Assembly: GCA_014189435.1 (NCBI GenBank)
Contig: CP050293.1
Span: 4,159,001-4,223,000 of the forward strand
Direction: 5' to 3'
Source: Mesorhizobium loti
GTDB taxonomy: Bacteria; Pseudomonadota; Alphaproteobacteria; Rhizobiales; Rhizobiaceae
DNA length: 64,000 bases
Shown here in pieces: positions 1-7,980 of this stretch. How positions within the stretch are numbered: the first letter of the stretch is position 1; the number at the start of each line of letters is the position of its first letter. The position numbers were made by a program, and so were the translations under genes. The notes beneath the pieces were generated by a model. That model was given only the letters and a program-made list of their open reading frames with translations, searched no databases and had not been told where the DNA came from.

Positions 1-115
1 GGTCGGTCGGGTAGACCCCACCGATGCCGCAGAAATTGGGCGTCAGCCCGATATGGACATAGGGTCCGGCGGTCTGCGAGGGGCTTTCCCTGAGCCGGTC
101 GAGCGACTGGGCCAT
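1..115 (-). CDS. pcaG: Protocatechuate 3,4-dioxygenase alpha subunit (partial, N-terminus only)
   Basis: Only the first 38 codons lie in the window; the gene runs off the left edge. The N-terminus contains SQTAGPYVHIGLTPNFCGI, the opening of PcaG proteins. PcaG pairs with PcaH to form the non-haem iron(III) dioxygenase that cleaves protocatechuate between the two hydroxyls to 3-carboxy-cis,cis-muconate. The ATG overlaps the stop of pcaH (TGATG), so the two subunits are translationally coupled, as expected for a fixed-ratio complex. It is the fourth gene of a minus-strand pcaDCHG operon, and a downstream gene such as pcaB may follow outside the window. Confidence 0.93.
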   Translation of the reverse strand, partial: MAQSLDRLRESPSQTAGPYVHIGLTPNFCGIGGVYPTD

Positions 116-870
116 CAATTGCCCTCCAGCCTGTTTTCGAACAGCGACGCGCGGCGCCCGCGCAGCACGATGTCGAACTTGTAGGCGCGCGCGTCGAAGG
201 GGATCGTCGCTTGCATGTCGAGTGTGGCGATCAGCGTCTCGATGGCTGCCTTGTCGGGGATGCCGCGCACGATCGGGCATTGCCAGATCAGCGGGTCGCC
301 CTCGAAATACATCTGCGTGATCAGCCGCTGCGCGAAGCCGTGGCCAAAGACAGAGAAATGGATGTGCGAGGGCCGCCAGTCGTTCGGTCCGTTCGGCCAG
401 GGATAGGGACCGGGCTTGACGGTGCGAAAGGCATAGCCGCCATCCTCGCCTGTAATAGTGCGGCCGCAGCCGCCGAAATTCGGATCGAGCGGCGCCAGAT
501 AGCCGTCCTTCTTGTGGCGATAGCGGCCGCCGGCATTGGCCTGCCAGAATTCGAGCAGCGCGCCGGGCACGCCAACGCCGCGTTCGTCGAGCACCCGGCC
601 ATAGATGATGATGCGCTCGCCGAGCGCGCTCTCGCCGGGCCTGGCGAAATTGTGGATCAGGTCGGCGTCGAGTTCGCCGAGCATCGCGTGGCCGAAGACC
701 GGGCCTGCAATCTCCGACAGCGTGTTGTCGAACGACAGCGGCGCCTTCTGCGGCGAGCGCAGCACGGAGGTCTTGTAGTTCGGCGTCAGAACAGGCGGAT
801 GCCAGGTCCGGTCGCGCTGGAAGAAGGCGCCGGTCTCGGGCCTCCGGTTCGAGCCGGACTCAGCGGGCAT
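115..870 (-). CDS. pcaH: Protocatechuate 3,4-dioxygenase beta subunit
   Basis: A 251-residue protein of the intradiol ring-cleavage dioxygenase family. The Fe(III) ligands of the family are visible as Y117 (GGRYRHK), Y156 (GPYPW), H169 and H171 (PSHIHFS). The N-terminal segment with [13 protein letters not shown] and YKTSVLRSP is typical of PcaH. The ATG at 870 is chosen because homologues begin just before the GAFFQRD segment; the longer open frame upstream lies inside pcaC in another frame. The start lies 11 bases inside the end of pcaC and the stop overlaps the start of pcaG, so the gene is embedded in the operon. It supplies the catalytic iron site of the PcaGH complex in the cytoplasm. 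Confidence 0.96.
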   Translation of the reverse strand: MPAESGSNRRPETGAFFQRDRTWHPPVLTPNYKTSVLRSPQKAPLSFDNTLSEIAGPVFGHAMLGELDADLIHNFARPGESALGERIIIYGRVLDERGVGVPGALLEFWQANAGGRYRHKKDGYLAPLDPNFGGCGRTITGEDGGYAFRTVKPGPYPWPNGPNDWRPSHIHFSVFGHGFAQRLITQMYFEGDPLIWQCPIVRGIPDKAAIETLIATLDMQATIPFDARAYKFDIVLRGRRASLFENRLEGN

Positions 871-1267
871 TCCTGGCTCCGTCCATTTCCGAAAACACGT
901 CCTTGGCGATCTTGAAGGCACGGTTGGCGGCCGGCACGCCAGCATAGATGGCGACATGCAGGAACGCCTCGCAGATATCGTCGCGCGACGCACCGGTGTT
1001 GACGGTGGCGCGCACATGCATGGCAACCTCCTCATCATGGCCGAGTGCTGCCAGCAGCGCCAGCGTGACGATCGAACGCTCGCGCTTGGTGAAGGCCGGC
1101 CGCGCCCACACGGTTCCCCAGGCAGCCTCGGTGATCAGCTCCTGGAAAGGCTGGTCGAAATCGGTGGCGGCGACCTCGGCCCGGTCGACATGGCGGTCGC
1201 CGAGCACCGAGCGCCGCACCGCGAGGCCGGTGCGATATCTGGCTGCGTTGCCGGGGACTTCATCCAT
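860..1267 (-). CDS. pcaC: 4-carboxymuconolactone decarboxylase
   Basis: A 135-residue protein of the CMD (AhpD-like) fold, matching the usual length of stand-alone PcaC. The conserved block [19 protein letters not shown] followed by [16 protein letters not shown] is plain, with H74 and H94 in the motif. It decarboxylates 4-carboxymuconolactone to beta-ketoadipate enol-lactone, feeding PcaD. The ATG at 1267 begins [14 protein letters not shown], like other PcaC proteins; an in-frame ATG at 1288 would lie inside pcaD and is less likely. The gene lies between pcaD and pcaH with only a few bases on either side. Confidence 0.95.
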   Translation of the reverse strand: MDEVPGNAARYRTGLAVRRSVLGDRHVDRAEVAATDFDQPFQELITEAAWGTVWARPAFTKRERSIVTLALLAALGHDEEVAMHVRATVNTGASRDDICEAFLHVAIYAGVPAANRAFKIAKDVFSEMDGARNAR

Positions 1268-2069
1268 GGGTTTCTGCTCCAGGGGCAAGCGATGCGATAA
1301 AACCGCGGATCAGGGCGATCAGCGCTTCAGGCTGTTCGACGCAAGGAATGTGCCCGGCGTCGCGGATGATCTCGAAGCGCGCGCCGGGGATCAGTGCGGC
1401 CAGCGAGCGGACGAGATCGGGAGGCGTCGAGCCATCCTGGTCGCCGGCGACGCAGAGCGTCGGCACCGCGATGCGGCGTGCAGCATCGGTGAAATCCGCA
1501 TCGCGAACGGCCGCGCAAGTCCCGATGTAACCGGCGAGCGCTTGCCTCGTCATCATGTTCCAATAACCGTCCAGCTCAGCCAGACGCGCCGCGTGGAAGG
1601 CGGGGGTGAACCACACTTTGAGCACGCCATCGGCAATGGCCTGGATGCCCTTGCTTTCGACGGTCGCGATGCGCGTGTTCCAGCTGTCTGTCGTGCCGAT
1701 CTTGTGAGCCGTGTCGCACAGGATCAGGCCTTCGACAATTTCCGGGCGCCGGCGATAGAAGCCTTGTGCGATCAGGCCGCCGACCGACAGGCCGCACAGC
1801 ACGACCTTGCTCAGCCCGAAATGATCGATGAGCGCCGAGAGGTCGTCGACATGATCGTCGATCGACCTGATGTCGCCGATGTCGGACAGTCCGTGGCCGC
1901 GCTTGTCATAGACCAGCAGCGGCATTTCACCATCAAACGCCGGGACAATTTCGTCCCAGATCCGAAAGTCGGTGCCGAGCGAATTGATGAATATGATAGG
2001 GCGCGCATTGCCGGCCGCCTTGATGTGGCGATGGTGCAGCGTGATGCCGCCGATGGTGACGAATGGCAC
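1260..2069 (-). CDS. pcaD: 3-oxoadipate enol-lactonase
   Basis: A 269-residue alpha/beta hydrolase. The nucleophile elbow GLSVGG holds S95, an acid residue lies in AGDQDGS near 210-212, and the catalytic histidine is H240 (DAGHIP). It hydrolyses 3-oxoadipate enol-lactone to 3-oxoadipate. A GTG start at 2069 is preferred: a GGAGG ribosome binding site (2079-2083) is 9 bases upstream and the protein then opens VPFVTIGGITLHH as family members do. The in-frame ATG at 2093 has no such site and would sit inside it. First gene of the pcaDCHG operon, with a PcaQ-type box 70 bp upstream. Stand-alone PcaD and PcaC, rather than a PcaL fusion, is the usual rhizobial arrangement. Confidence 0.95.
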   Translation of the reverse strand: MPFVTIGGITLHHRHIKAAGNARPIIFINSLGTDFRIWDEIVPAFDGEMPLLVYDKRGHGLSDIGDIRSIDDHVDDLSALIDHFGLSKVVLCGLSVGGLIAQGFYRRRPEIVEGLILCDTAHKIGTTDSWNTRIATVESKGIQAIADGVLKVWFTPAFHAARLAELDGYWNMMTRQALAGYIGTCAAVRDADFTDAARRIAVPTLCVAGDQDGSTPPDLVRSLAALIPGARFEIIRDAGHIPCVEQPEALIALIRGFIASLAPGAETHG

Positions 2070-2100
2070 GATTTCGGTCCTCCGTCCCCACATTGCACAA

Positions 2101-2142
2101 GGCGTTTGGTTCGGTAAAATGATATTTTGCGCCGTTTCATTA
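2101..2142. repeat. Promoter-block inverted repeat, copy 1 (pcaD side)
   Basis: The reverse complement of this 42-base block matches 3138-3179 at about 37 of 42 positions, including an unbroken 27-base run. It adjoins the PcaQ box, so box plus downstream promoter form one duplicated unit. Weaker similarity continues to about 2089. Confidence 0.85.
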
Positions 2143-2155
2143 ACTCAGGGGTTAT
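2140..2155 (-). promoter_or_regulatory. PcaQ-type operator before pcaD
   Basis: Read on the minus strand the site is ATAACCCCTGAGTTAA, one mismatch from the ATAACC-N4-GGTTAA box described for PcaQ in Sinorhizobium meliloti. It lies between divergent pcaD and pcaQ, which fits LysR-type activation of pcaDCHG and autoregulation of pcaQ. A likely -10 (TATCAT in AAAATATCATTTT, 2117-2129) follows in the pcaD direction. Confidence 0.75.
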
Positions 2156-2162
2156 CAAATCC

Positions 2163-3080
2163 ATGTCCGAGAGCCGCATCCGGTTCCGTCACCTGCAGGC
2201 ATTCCTTGAAGTTGCGCGACAAGGAAGCGTGGCGCGAGCGGCCGACTTGCTGCATGTCAGCCCACCGGCGGTGACCAAGACGTTGCGCGAACTGGAAGAG
2301 GCGCTGGGTGTGGCGGTGGTCGAGCGCGACGGCCGCGGCATCCGGCTGACGCGCATCGGCGAAATCTTCCTTCGCCATGCCGGCACGGCGATCACGGCAC
2401 TCAAGCAAGGCGTCGATTCCGTCCGCCAGGACGGAGCGGTCAACCGGCACCCGCTCCGCATCGGCGCGCTGCCGACGGTGTCGGCGCGGGTGATGCCGCT
2501 CGCCATGAGCCTGTTCCTCAAGGAGGGCACCGGTGCGGCGATCAAGATCGTCACCGGCGAAAATGCTGTGCTGCTTGAACAGTTGCGCACCGGCGCGCTC
2601 GATCTCGTTGTCGGACGGCTGGCGGCGCCGGAAAACATGACCGGCTTCTTCTTCGAGCACCTCTATTCCGAACCGGTGCTGTTCGTGGTGCGGGCGGGAC
2701 ATCCGCTGCTCGATCCGGGACAGGATGTGTTCGCACGGCTCGACGAATTCCCGATGCTGATGCCGACGCGGGAATCGGTCATTCGCCCCTTTGTCGACCG
2801 CCTGTTCATCACCAACGGCATGACGGCGCCGGCAACCGAGATCGAAACCGTCTCGGACTCCTTCGGCCGCGCCTTCCTGCGGCAGAGCAATGCCGTCTGG
2901 ATCATTTCGGCCGGCGTCGTTGCCAACGAACTCGGCAGCGGCGCCTTCGTCGCCTTGCCGGTCAACACCGAGGAAACCAAGGGGCCGGTCGGCCTGACGA
3001 TGCGGACGGACACGGCGCCCTCGCCGGCCTTCTCCATCCTGCTGCAGACCATCCGCGAAGCGGCAAGGCAAGGCAGCTGA
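2163..3080 (+). CDS. pcaQ: LysR-type regulator of the protocatechuate operon, PcaQ
   Basis: A 305-residue LysR-family protein with an N-terminal winged helix-turn-helix (RHLQAFLEVARQGSVARAA through the TKTLRELEEALG recognition helix, about residues 6-65) and a LysR substrate-binding domain. Divergent position next to pcaD and the adjacent boxes identify it as PcaQ, the activator that senses beta-carboxy-muconate-type intermediates in rhizobia. The ATG at 2163 gives MSESRIRFRHLQAF, the usual PcaQ opening; the longer frame from 2127 reads through the operator. The gene is flanked on both sides by inverted copies of the same operator-promoter block, so one regulator can drive degradation genes and an importer in opposite directions. 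Confidence 0.93.
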   Translation: MSESRIRFRHLQAFLEVARQGSVARAADLLHVSPPAVTKTLRELEEALGVAVVERDGRGIRLTRIGEIFLRHAGTAITALKQGVDSVRQDGAVNRHPLRIGALPTVSARVMPLAMSLFLKEGTGAAIKIVTGENAVLLEQLRTGALDLVVGRLAAPENMTGFFFEHLYSEPVLFVVRAGHPLLDPGQDVFARLDEFPMLMPTRESVIRPFVDRLFITNGMTAPATEIETVSDSFGRAFLRQSNAVWIISAGVVANELGSGAFVALPVNTEETKGPVGLTMRTDTAPSPAFSILLQTIREAARQGS

Positions 3081-3125
3081 CGCATCCGGTCGTTCGAACC
3101 GGATGTTGTCGCGATCTGAAATTTC

Positions 3126-3141
3126 CTAACCCAGGGGTTAA
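3126..3141 (+). promoter_or_regulatory. PcaQ-type operator before the aromatic-acid importer operon
   Basis: CTAACCCAGGGGTTAA is one mismatch from ATAACC-N4-GGTTAA and is close to a perfect inverted repeat. It lies 81 bp before the binding-protein start. In S. meliloti PcaQ also activates an ABC importer (pcaMNVWX), so this site supports the same role here. Confidence 0.78.
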
Positions 3142-3179
3142 TGAAAGACCGCAAAATATCATTTTACCGAACCAAATGC
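3138..3179. repeat. Promoter-block inverted repeat, copy 2 (importer side)
   Basis: Matches the reverse complement of 2101-2142 at about 37 of 42 positions. The invariant 27-base core contains AAAATATCATTTT, with arms AAAAT/ATTTT around ATC, a plausible -10 region or second protein site. Confidence 0.85.
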
Positions 3180-3222
3180 GTAGTGCACTGTGATGGTGGA
3201 GGAGCCACAGAGGGAGGAACTC

Positions 3223-4539
3223 ATGACTCACACCATCGGCAGCAAATCCAGCATTCCAGGCATTTCGCGGCGCCAGTTCATCGCCACCTCGATCGCTGGC
3301 GGCGCGGCGCTCACGCTTGGCGGCCGCGGCGCCTTTGCCCAGGCAGGCGACACGCTCAAGATCGGCTTCGTCAGCCCGCGGACCGGGCCGCTCGCCGGCT
3401 TCGGCCAGACCGACGGCTACGTGCTCGACCTGGCCCGCAAGGCACTGGCCGGCGGCCTCGACATCGGCGGCAAGAAATACAGCGTCGAGATCCTTGATCA
3501 GGATACGCAATCGGATCCCTCGCGCGCGGGCCAGTTGGCCAAGGACCTGATCAACAACCAGGCCATCGACCTGATGCTGGCCGTGTCAACGCCTGAGGTG
3601 ATCAATCCGGTGGCCGACGCCTGCGAGGCCGCCGGCGTGCCGTGCCTGTCGACGGTCATGCCGTGGGAAGCCTGGTATTTCGGCCGTGGCGCCAAGCCGG
3701 GCGAACCCTCGCCGTTCAAATGGACCTATCATTTCGGCTTCGGCGTCGGCGAGTTCTTCAAGGCCTATATCTCGCAATGGAACCTGATCGAGACCAACAA
3801 GAAGGTCGGCGTCATGTATCCCAACGACGCCGACGGCAATGCCATCCGCGCCCATTTGGCGCCGCTGCTGGCCAAGCAGGGGTTCACCATTGTCGATCCC
3901 GGCGCCTATGAGACCGGCACCACCGACTATTCCTCGCAGATCGCCCTGTTCAAGCAGGAAGGCGTCGAGATCTTCAACTCGTTCCCGATCCCGCCGGATT
4001 TCGCCGCGTTCTGGCGGCAGGCGGCGCAGCAAGGCCTGATCAAGCAGATCAAGATCTGCCAGGTCGCCAAGACCGGACTGTTCCCGTCCGACATCGAGGC
4101 GCTCGGCGATCTCGGCGTGAAGATTTCGAGCGCCGCGTACTGGCACAAGGCCTTTCCCTACAAGTCGCCGCTGACCGGTGTCTCGGGCATCGAGCTGGCC
4201 GATGGCTATGAGGCGGCGAGCGGCAAGCAGTGGACGCAGCAACTCGGCGCTTCGATGTCGCTGCTCGACGCCGGCTTCGAGGCGCTGAAGGCAAGCACCG
4301 ACGCCAAGGACAAGGCGGCCGTGGCCAAGGCGCTGAGCACGCTGAAAACCGAAACCATGGTCGGCAAGGTCGACTTCACCAGCGGGCCGGTGGCCAATGT
4401 CTCGCCCGGCCCGATCATCGGCACGCAATGGGTGGCCGCCAAGGAAGGCAGCAAATTCCCGCTCGATTACGTCGTGACCGAGAACGCTACCGATCCCAAA
4501 GTGCCTGTCGAAGCCAAGCTTCTGCCTTACAACGGCTGA
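3223..4539 (+). CDS. HAAT-family solute-binding protein, probable protocatechuate or related aromatic-acid importer
   Basis: A 438-residue periplasmic binding protein of the LivK/Peripla_BP_6 type. Residues 1-40 form a Tat-like signal (SRRQFIATSIAGGAALTLGG) ending near AFAQA; the mature protein opens DTLKIGFVSPRTGPLAGFGQ. The ATG at 3223 has GGGAGGAAC six bases upstream. It heads an operon of two ATPases, two permeases, an SDR and an ALDH, controlled by a PcaQ-type box. In S. meliloti the PcaQ-controlled importer pcaMNVWX takes up protocatechuate, so this may be the PcaM counterpart, although the ALDH and SDR downstream suggest lignin-type aromatics as well. The substrate itself cannot be read from sequence. 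Confidence 0.88.
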   Translation: MTHTIGSKSSIPGISRRQFIATSIAGGAALTLGGRGAFAQAGDTLKIGFVSPRTGPLAGFGQTDGYVLDLARKALAGGLDIGGKKYSVEILDQDTQSDPSRAGQLAKDLINNQAIDLMLAVSTPEVINPVADACEAAGVPCLSTVMPWEAWYFGRGAKPGEPSPFKWTYHFGFGVGEFFKAYISQWNLIETNKKVGVMYPNDADGNAIRAHLAPLLAKQGFTIVDPGAYETGTTDYSSQIALFKQEGVEIFNSFPIPPDFAAFWRQAAQQGLIKQIKICQVAKTGLFPSDIEALGDLGVKISSAAYWHKAFPYKSPLTGVSGIELADGYEAASGKQWTQQLGASMSLLDAGFEALKASTDAKDKAAVAKALSTLKTETMVGKVDFTSGPVANVSPGPIIGTQWVAAKEGSKFPLDYVVTENATDPKVPVEAKLLPYNG

Positions 4540-4550
4540 TGGACCGCTGA

Positions 4551-4594
4551 CGAGGATCGCCTGGTGACCCATCCGCAACAACAGGCGATCCTCG
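4551..4594 (+). promoter_or_regulatory. Stem-loop covering the ribosome binding site of the first ATPase gene
   Basis: A perfect 13-bp inverted repeat, CGAGGATCGCCTG (4551-4563) and CAGGCGATCCTCG (4582-4594), with an 18-base loop. The left arm holds the GAGGA ribosome binding site and the loop begins with the GTG start codon of the ATPase, so the fold would hide the translation start and favour the upstream binding protein. Confidence 0.75.
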
Positions 4595-5304
4595 CTGCCG
4601 CCGGTATCCACAAACGCTTCGGTGCGCTTGTGGTGCTGGATGCGGTGGACTTCACCATGGCTGCCGACGAGGCGGTCGGCATCGTCGGCCCGAACGGCGC
4701 CGGCAAGACCACGCTGCTCAGCGTGCTGGCCGGGGCTTTTCCACCAAGCTTGGGCACAGTCAGCTTCAAGGGCGGCGATGTGACGGCGCTGGCGGCGACG
4801 CAGCGTTGCCGGCTCGGCCTGGTGCGCACGCACCAGGTGCCGAAACCTTTCAGCGGCATGACCACCTTCGAGAATGTCTTCGTTGCCGCCTCGCATGGCG
4901 CAGGCCTTGGCCGCGACGAAGCCTATGAGGAAGCGCTCGGCTCGCTGAAATTGTGCGGCATGCTGGGCGTAGCCAACCGGCGCGCCGAAACGCTCGGGCT
5001 GCTCGACCGCAAGCGGCTGGAACTGGCGCGCGCGCTGGCAGCCAGACCAACGCTGCTTTTGCTGGACGAGATCGGCGGCGGGCTGACCGACGGTGAAGCC
5101 GGCGAACTCGTCGACACGATCAAGGAATTGCGCCGGCGCAAGATCGGCATCGTCTGGATCGAGCACATCGTCCATATTCTCCTTCAGGTGGCCGAGCGGC
5201 TGATCTGCATGGACGCCGGCAAGATCATCGCCGATGGCGATCCGCAAACGGTGATGGCCGACCCCGAGGTCGTGCGCGCCTATCTCGGCGGAGGCCCCAA
5301 ATGA
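4564..5304 (+). CDS. LivG-type ABC transporter ATPase
   Basis: A 246-residue ABC ATPase with Walker A GPNGAGKTT (residues 42-50) and Walker B LLLLDE. The signature region is unusual: where LSGGQ is expected it reads TLGLLDRKRLELARAL, keeping only the helix that follows. Such drift is seen in LivG-like subunits, where one ATPase of the pair can be degenerate. The start is GTG at 4564, with GAGGA upstream inside the stem-loop described separately. It energises uptake with the next ATPase and the two permeases. A four-base ATGA overlap links it to the next gene. Confidence 0.9.
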   Translation: MTHPQQQAILAAAGIHKRFGALVVLDAVDFTMAADEAVGIVGPNGAGKTTLLSVLAGAFPPSLGTVSFKGGDVTALAATQRCRLGLVRTHQVPKPFSGMTTFENVFVAASHGAGLGRDEAYEEALGSLKLCGMLGVANRRAETLGLLDRKRLELARALAARPTLLLLDEIGGGLTDGEAGELVDTIKELRRRKIGIVWIEHIVHILLQVAERLICMDAGKIIADGDPQTVMADPEVVRAYLGGGPK

Positions 5305-6029
5305 GCCTGCTGTCGGTCGAGGACCTGGTTGTCCGGCATGGCCTGCTGCAGGCGGTGCGTGGCGTGAGCTTCGCGATCGAACGCGGCGAAACGCTGGCGC
5401 TGGTCGGCGCCAACGGCGCCGGCAAGACGACGCTGCTGAGGGCGATCGCCGGCGCGCACCAGCCGGCGGCCGGCCGCGTGCTGCTGGACGGCGCCGATCT
5501 CACCGACGTGCCATCGCACAAGCGTGTCGGTATGGGCATCGCACTGGTTCCGGAGGGGCGAAAACTGTTCGTGCAGATGACGGTCGAGGAGAACCTTCTG
5601 CTCGGCAAGACCACTGGGCGGCCAGGCGACTGGAGCGTCGACAAGGTGCTCGAGATGTTCCCCAATCTCAAGCCGCGCCGCCATGCCAAGACGGGCCATC
5701 TGTCAGGCGGTGAGCAGCAGGCGACGGCGATCGGCCGCGCGCTGATGAGCAATCCCGACGTGCTTTTGCTCGACGAGGTTTCGCTCGGCCTGTCGCCGCT
5801 GATCGTCGACCGCGTTTATGCCGCCCTGCAAGGGCTGATCGCCTCCGGCACGACGATCATCCTCGTCGAACAGGACCTCAACCGCGCGCTCGCGGTATCC
5901 AGCAGGGTCATCTGCATGCTCGAAGGCCGTGTGGCGCTCGAAGGGCCGAGCAAGGCGGTTTCGCGCGACGATGTGACGAAGGCCTATTTCGGCCTGCACC
6001 GGAAAAGCCCCGGGAGCGTTCCCGCATGA
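5301..6029 (+). CDS. LivF-type ABC transporter ATPase
   Basis: A 242-residue ABC ATPase with Walker A GANGAGKTT, an intact signature LSGGEQQATAIGRAL and Walker B VLLLDEVSLGLSP. The E-to-S variation after the Walker B aspartate-glutamate and the overall length are as in LivF. It overlaps its neighbours by four bases on each side. With the degenerate partner encoded just before it, this is likely to be the subunit supplying the canonical signature for ATP hydrolysis. Confidence 0.92.
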   Translation: MSLLSVEDLVVRHGLLQAVRGVSFAIERGETLALVGANGAGKTTLLRAIAGAHQPAAGRVLLDGADLTDVPSHKRVGMGIALVPEGRKLFVQMTVEENLLLGKTTGRPGDWSVDKVLEMFPNLKPRRHAKTGHLSGGEQQATAIGRALMSNPDVLLLDEVSLGLSPLIVDRVYAALQGLIASGTTIILVEQDLNRALAVSSRVICMLEGRVALEGPSKAVSRDDVTKAYFGLHRKSPGSVPA

Positions 6030-6922
6030 GCAACCAGATCATCCAGGGCATCCTTCTCGGCGGCTACTACGCGCTGATCGCCTGCGGCTTGTCGTTCATG
6101 TTTTCGGTGATGCGCATCATCAACCTCGCTCATGGCAGCCTTGCCGTGTTCGCCGCCTTTGCGCTGTGGTGGCTCGCCTCGCGTTTCCACATCTCGCCCT
6201 TTGTCGGCCTGCTCATCGTGCTGCCGCTGATGGCTGCGATCGGCTGGGCGCTGCAGCGCTTCCTACTCGAACGCAGCGCACGCGGCGGAGCCTTGTTGCC
6301 GATCCTGACCACGTTCGGCCTGGCCATCGTCATCGACAATTTGCTGTTCGAGCAGTTCGGCGCCGACACCCGTTCGCTGGCGCCCTATATCGGCAGCCTG
6401 TCCTATGATTCCTGGGAATGGCCGGGCAGCATCTATGTCGGCAAGCTCGCCGTGATCATGTTCGCCAGTGCCGTGATCCTGCTGGGCGGGCTGCAACTGT
6501 TCCTCACCCACACAAGGCTTGGCCGCTCGATCCGCGCCACGTCGGAGGACCCGGATACAGCCGGCCTGGTCGGGGTCGACGCACGCCGCGCCAATGCCAT
6601 CGCCGCTGCTATTGCCATGGTCACGGTCGGCCTTGCCGGCGCGTTTCTCGGCATGCGCGCCACCTTCGATCCCTATGCCGGCGCGCCGCAACTGCTGTTC
6701 GCCTTCGAGGCCGCGGTCATCGGTGGCGCCGGGTCGCTGTGGGGAACGCTGGTCGGCGGCATCGTGCTGGCGCTCGCCCAGACACTCGGCGCGCAAGTGC
6801 ATCCGCAAGGGTTTCTGATCGGCGGCCATGTCGCGTTCCTGATCGTGTTGTTCATTCGGCTCTCCACTTCAGGCCTCGGCCTGCGCGGCCTGCTGCGCTT
6901 GCCCACGAGGAAGCCAACATGA
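6026..6922 (+). CDS. LivH-type ABC transporter permease
   Basis: A 298-residue inner-membrane permease with about eight hydrophobic segments. The LivH signature RIINLAHGSLAV is near residue 35 and the C-terminal EAAVIGGAGSLWGTLVGG block matches the HAAT permease family. It forms a heterodimeric channel with the next gene product. The start overlaps the end of the LivF-type gene (ATGA), and its own end overlaps the next start in the same way. Confidence 0.92.
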   Translation: MSNQIIQGILLGGYYALIACGLSFMFSVMRIINLAHGSLAVFAAFALWWLASRFHISPFVGLLIVLPLMAAIGWALQRFLLERSARGGALLPILTTFGLAIVIDNLLFEQFGADTRSLAPYIGSLSYDSWEWPGSIYVGKLAVIMFASAVILLGGLQLFLTHTRLGRSIRATSEDPDTAGLVGVDARRANAIAAAIAMVTVGLAGAFLGMRATFDPYAGAPQLLFAFEAAVIGGAGSLWGTLVGGIVLALAQTLGAQVHPQGFLIGGHVAFLIVLFIRLSTSGLGLRGLLRLPTRKPT

Positions 6923-7980
6923 GCGCCGTTTCGACATCCCCCGTCATCGAGCGCGGCACGGCGACGTCGCGCATCGCCGCGATTGCGGCGGCCATCATCA
7001 TCGCGTTGCTGGCGATCGCGCCGCACTTCCTGTCGGCCGGCGCGGTCGACAGGATGACCGCCCTGTTTGTCTATGTGATCCTGGCGGCGATGTGGAATGC
7101 ACTGGCCGGCTTCGGCGGCCTGGTCTCGGTCGGCCAGCAGGTGTTCTTCGGGCTTGGCGCCTATTTCGCCATCCGGCTGGCCGATGCCGGCCTCAACCCG
7201 TTCCTGGCGCTCTTCGCTTCCGGAATTATCGTTGGCGCCGTCTCCTGGCCGCTGTCGCTGTTCATGCTGCGGCTGAGGAACGGCGAGTTCGCCATCGGCA
7301 TGTGGGTGATCGCGGCGCTGACCCATCTTCTGGTCAATCTCGACCGGCTGGTGCAGGGCGAAACCGGCACATCGCTGATCTCGCTCAACGTCTACGACGC
7401 CGGCGCCAGGCGAGCAGCGATCTACTGGCTGGCGCTGGCGTCGATGACCGCCCTGCTCGCCATCCTGTTTGGCCTGCTGCGCGGCAGCACCGGTGCAGCG
7501 ATCCGCGCCATCCGCGACAATGAGGATGCCGCCGCCTCGGTCGGCGTGCGCGTCACCGGCACCAAGCGGCTGTTGTTCGTGCTTGCCGCCTTCGGCATCG
7601 GCATTGCCGGTGCGCTGTGGCTGGCGACCTCGATCACCTTCCAGCCCAAGACCTACTTCAATGTGCAATGGACCGCCTACATGATCTTCATGGTGCTGGT
7701 CGGCGGTATCGGCACGTTCGAGGGCGCCATTCTGGGAGCGCTGGTGTTCTTCCTCATCGAGACATGGTTCGGCGGCACCGGTGTCTGGTATCTGGTCGGG
7801 CTTGGCGCCACCGCCGTGCTGTTCTCGCTCTTCCTGCCGCGCGGCCTGTGGGGGACGATCGAGGAGCGTTTTGGCCTGCGCCTGCTGCCGGTCGGCTACC
7901 GCGTCAGGTTCCCTGCGGCAGCCGATGGCGATGCAACACCTTCGCCACAGCAAACCACACCATATCGGGAGAAGGCATGA
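6919..7980 (+). CDS. LivM-type ABC transporter permease
   Basis: A 353-residue membrane protein with a hydrophobic N-terminal helix (IAAIAAAIIIALLAIA), the LivM-type segment GLVSVGQQVFFGLGAYFA and the cytoplasmic loop AIRDNEDAAASVGV that contacts the ATPases. The last 40 residues are a polar tail ending near PYREKA. ATG at 6919 overlaps the LivH-type stop; its own stop overlaps the SDR start (ATGA), so transporter and dehydrogenase are one transcript. Confidence 0.92.
   Translation: MSAVSTSPVIERGTATSRIAAIAAAIIIALLAIAPHFLSAGAVDRMTALFVYVILAAMWNALAGFGGLVSVGQQVFFGLGAYFAIRLADAGLNPFLALFASGIIVGAVSWPLSLFMLRLRNGEFAIGMWVIAALTHLLVNLDRLVQGETGTSLISLNVYDAGARRAAIYWLALASMTALLAILFGLLRGSTGAAIRAIRDNEDAAASVGVRVTGTKRLLFVLAAFGIGIAGALWLATSITFQPKTYFNVQWTAYMIFMVLVGGIGTFEGAILGALVFFLIETWFGGTGVWYLVGLGATAVLFSLFLPRGLWGTIEERFGLRLLPVGYRVRFPAAADGDATPSPQQTTPYREKA

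Noticed and set aside
3586..5247. Minus-strand open frame of 553 codons over the binding-protein and ATPase genes
   Set aside because: It is a shadow of GC-rich genes on the other strand: no recognisable domain, and the sense genes have full motifs and ribosome binding sites.
3223..7980. Naming the importer genes pcaMNVWX
   Set aside because: The PcaQ-type box supports it, but subunit identity to the S. meliloti genes could not be measured here, so symbols were left empty.
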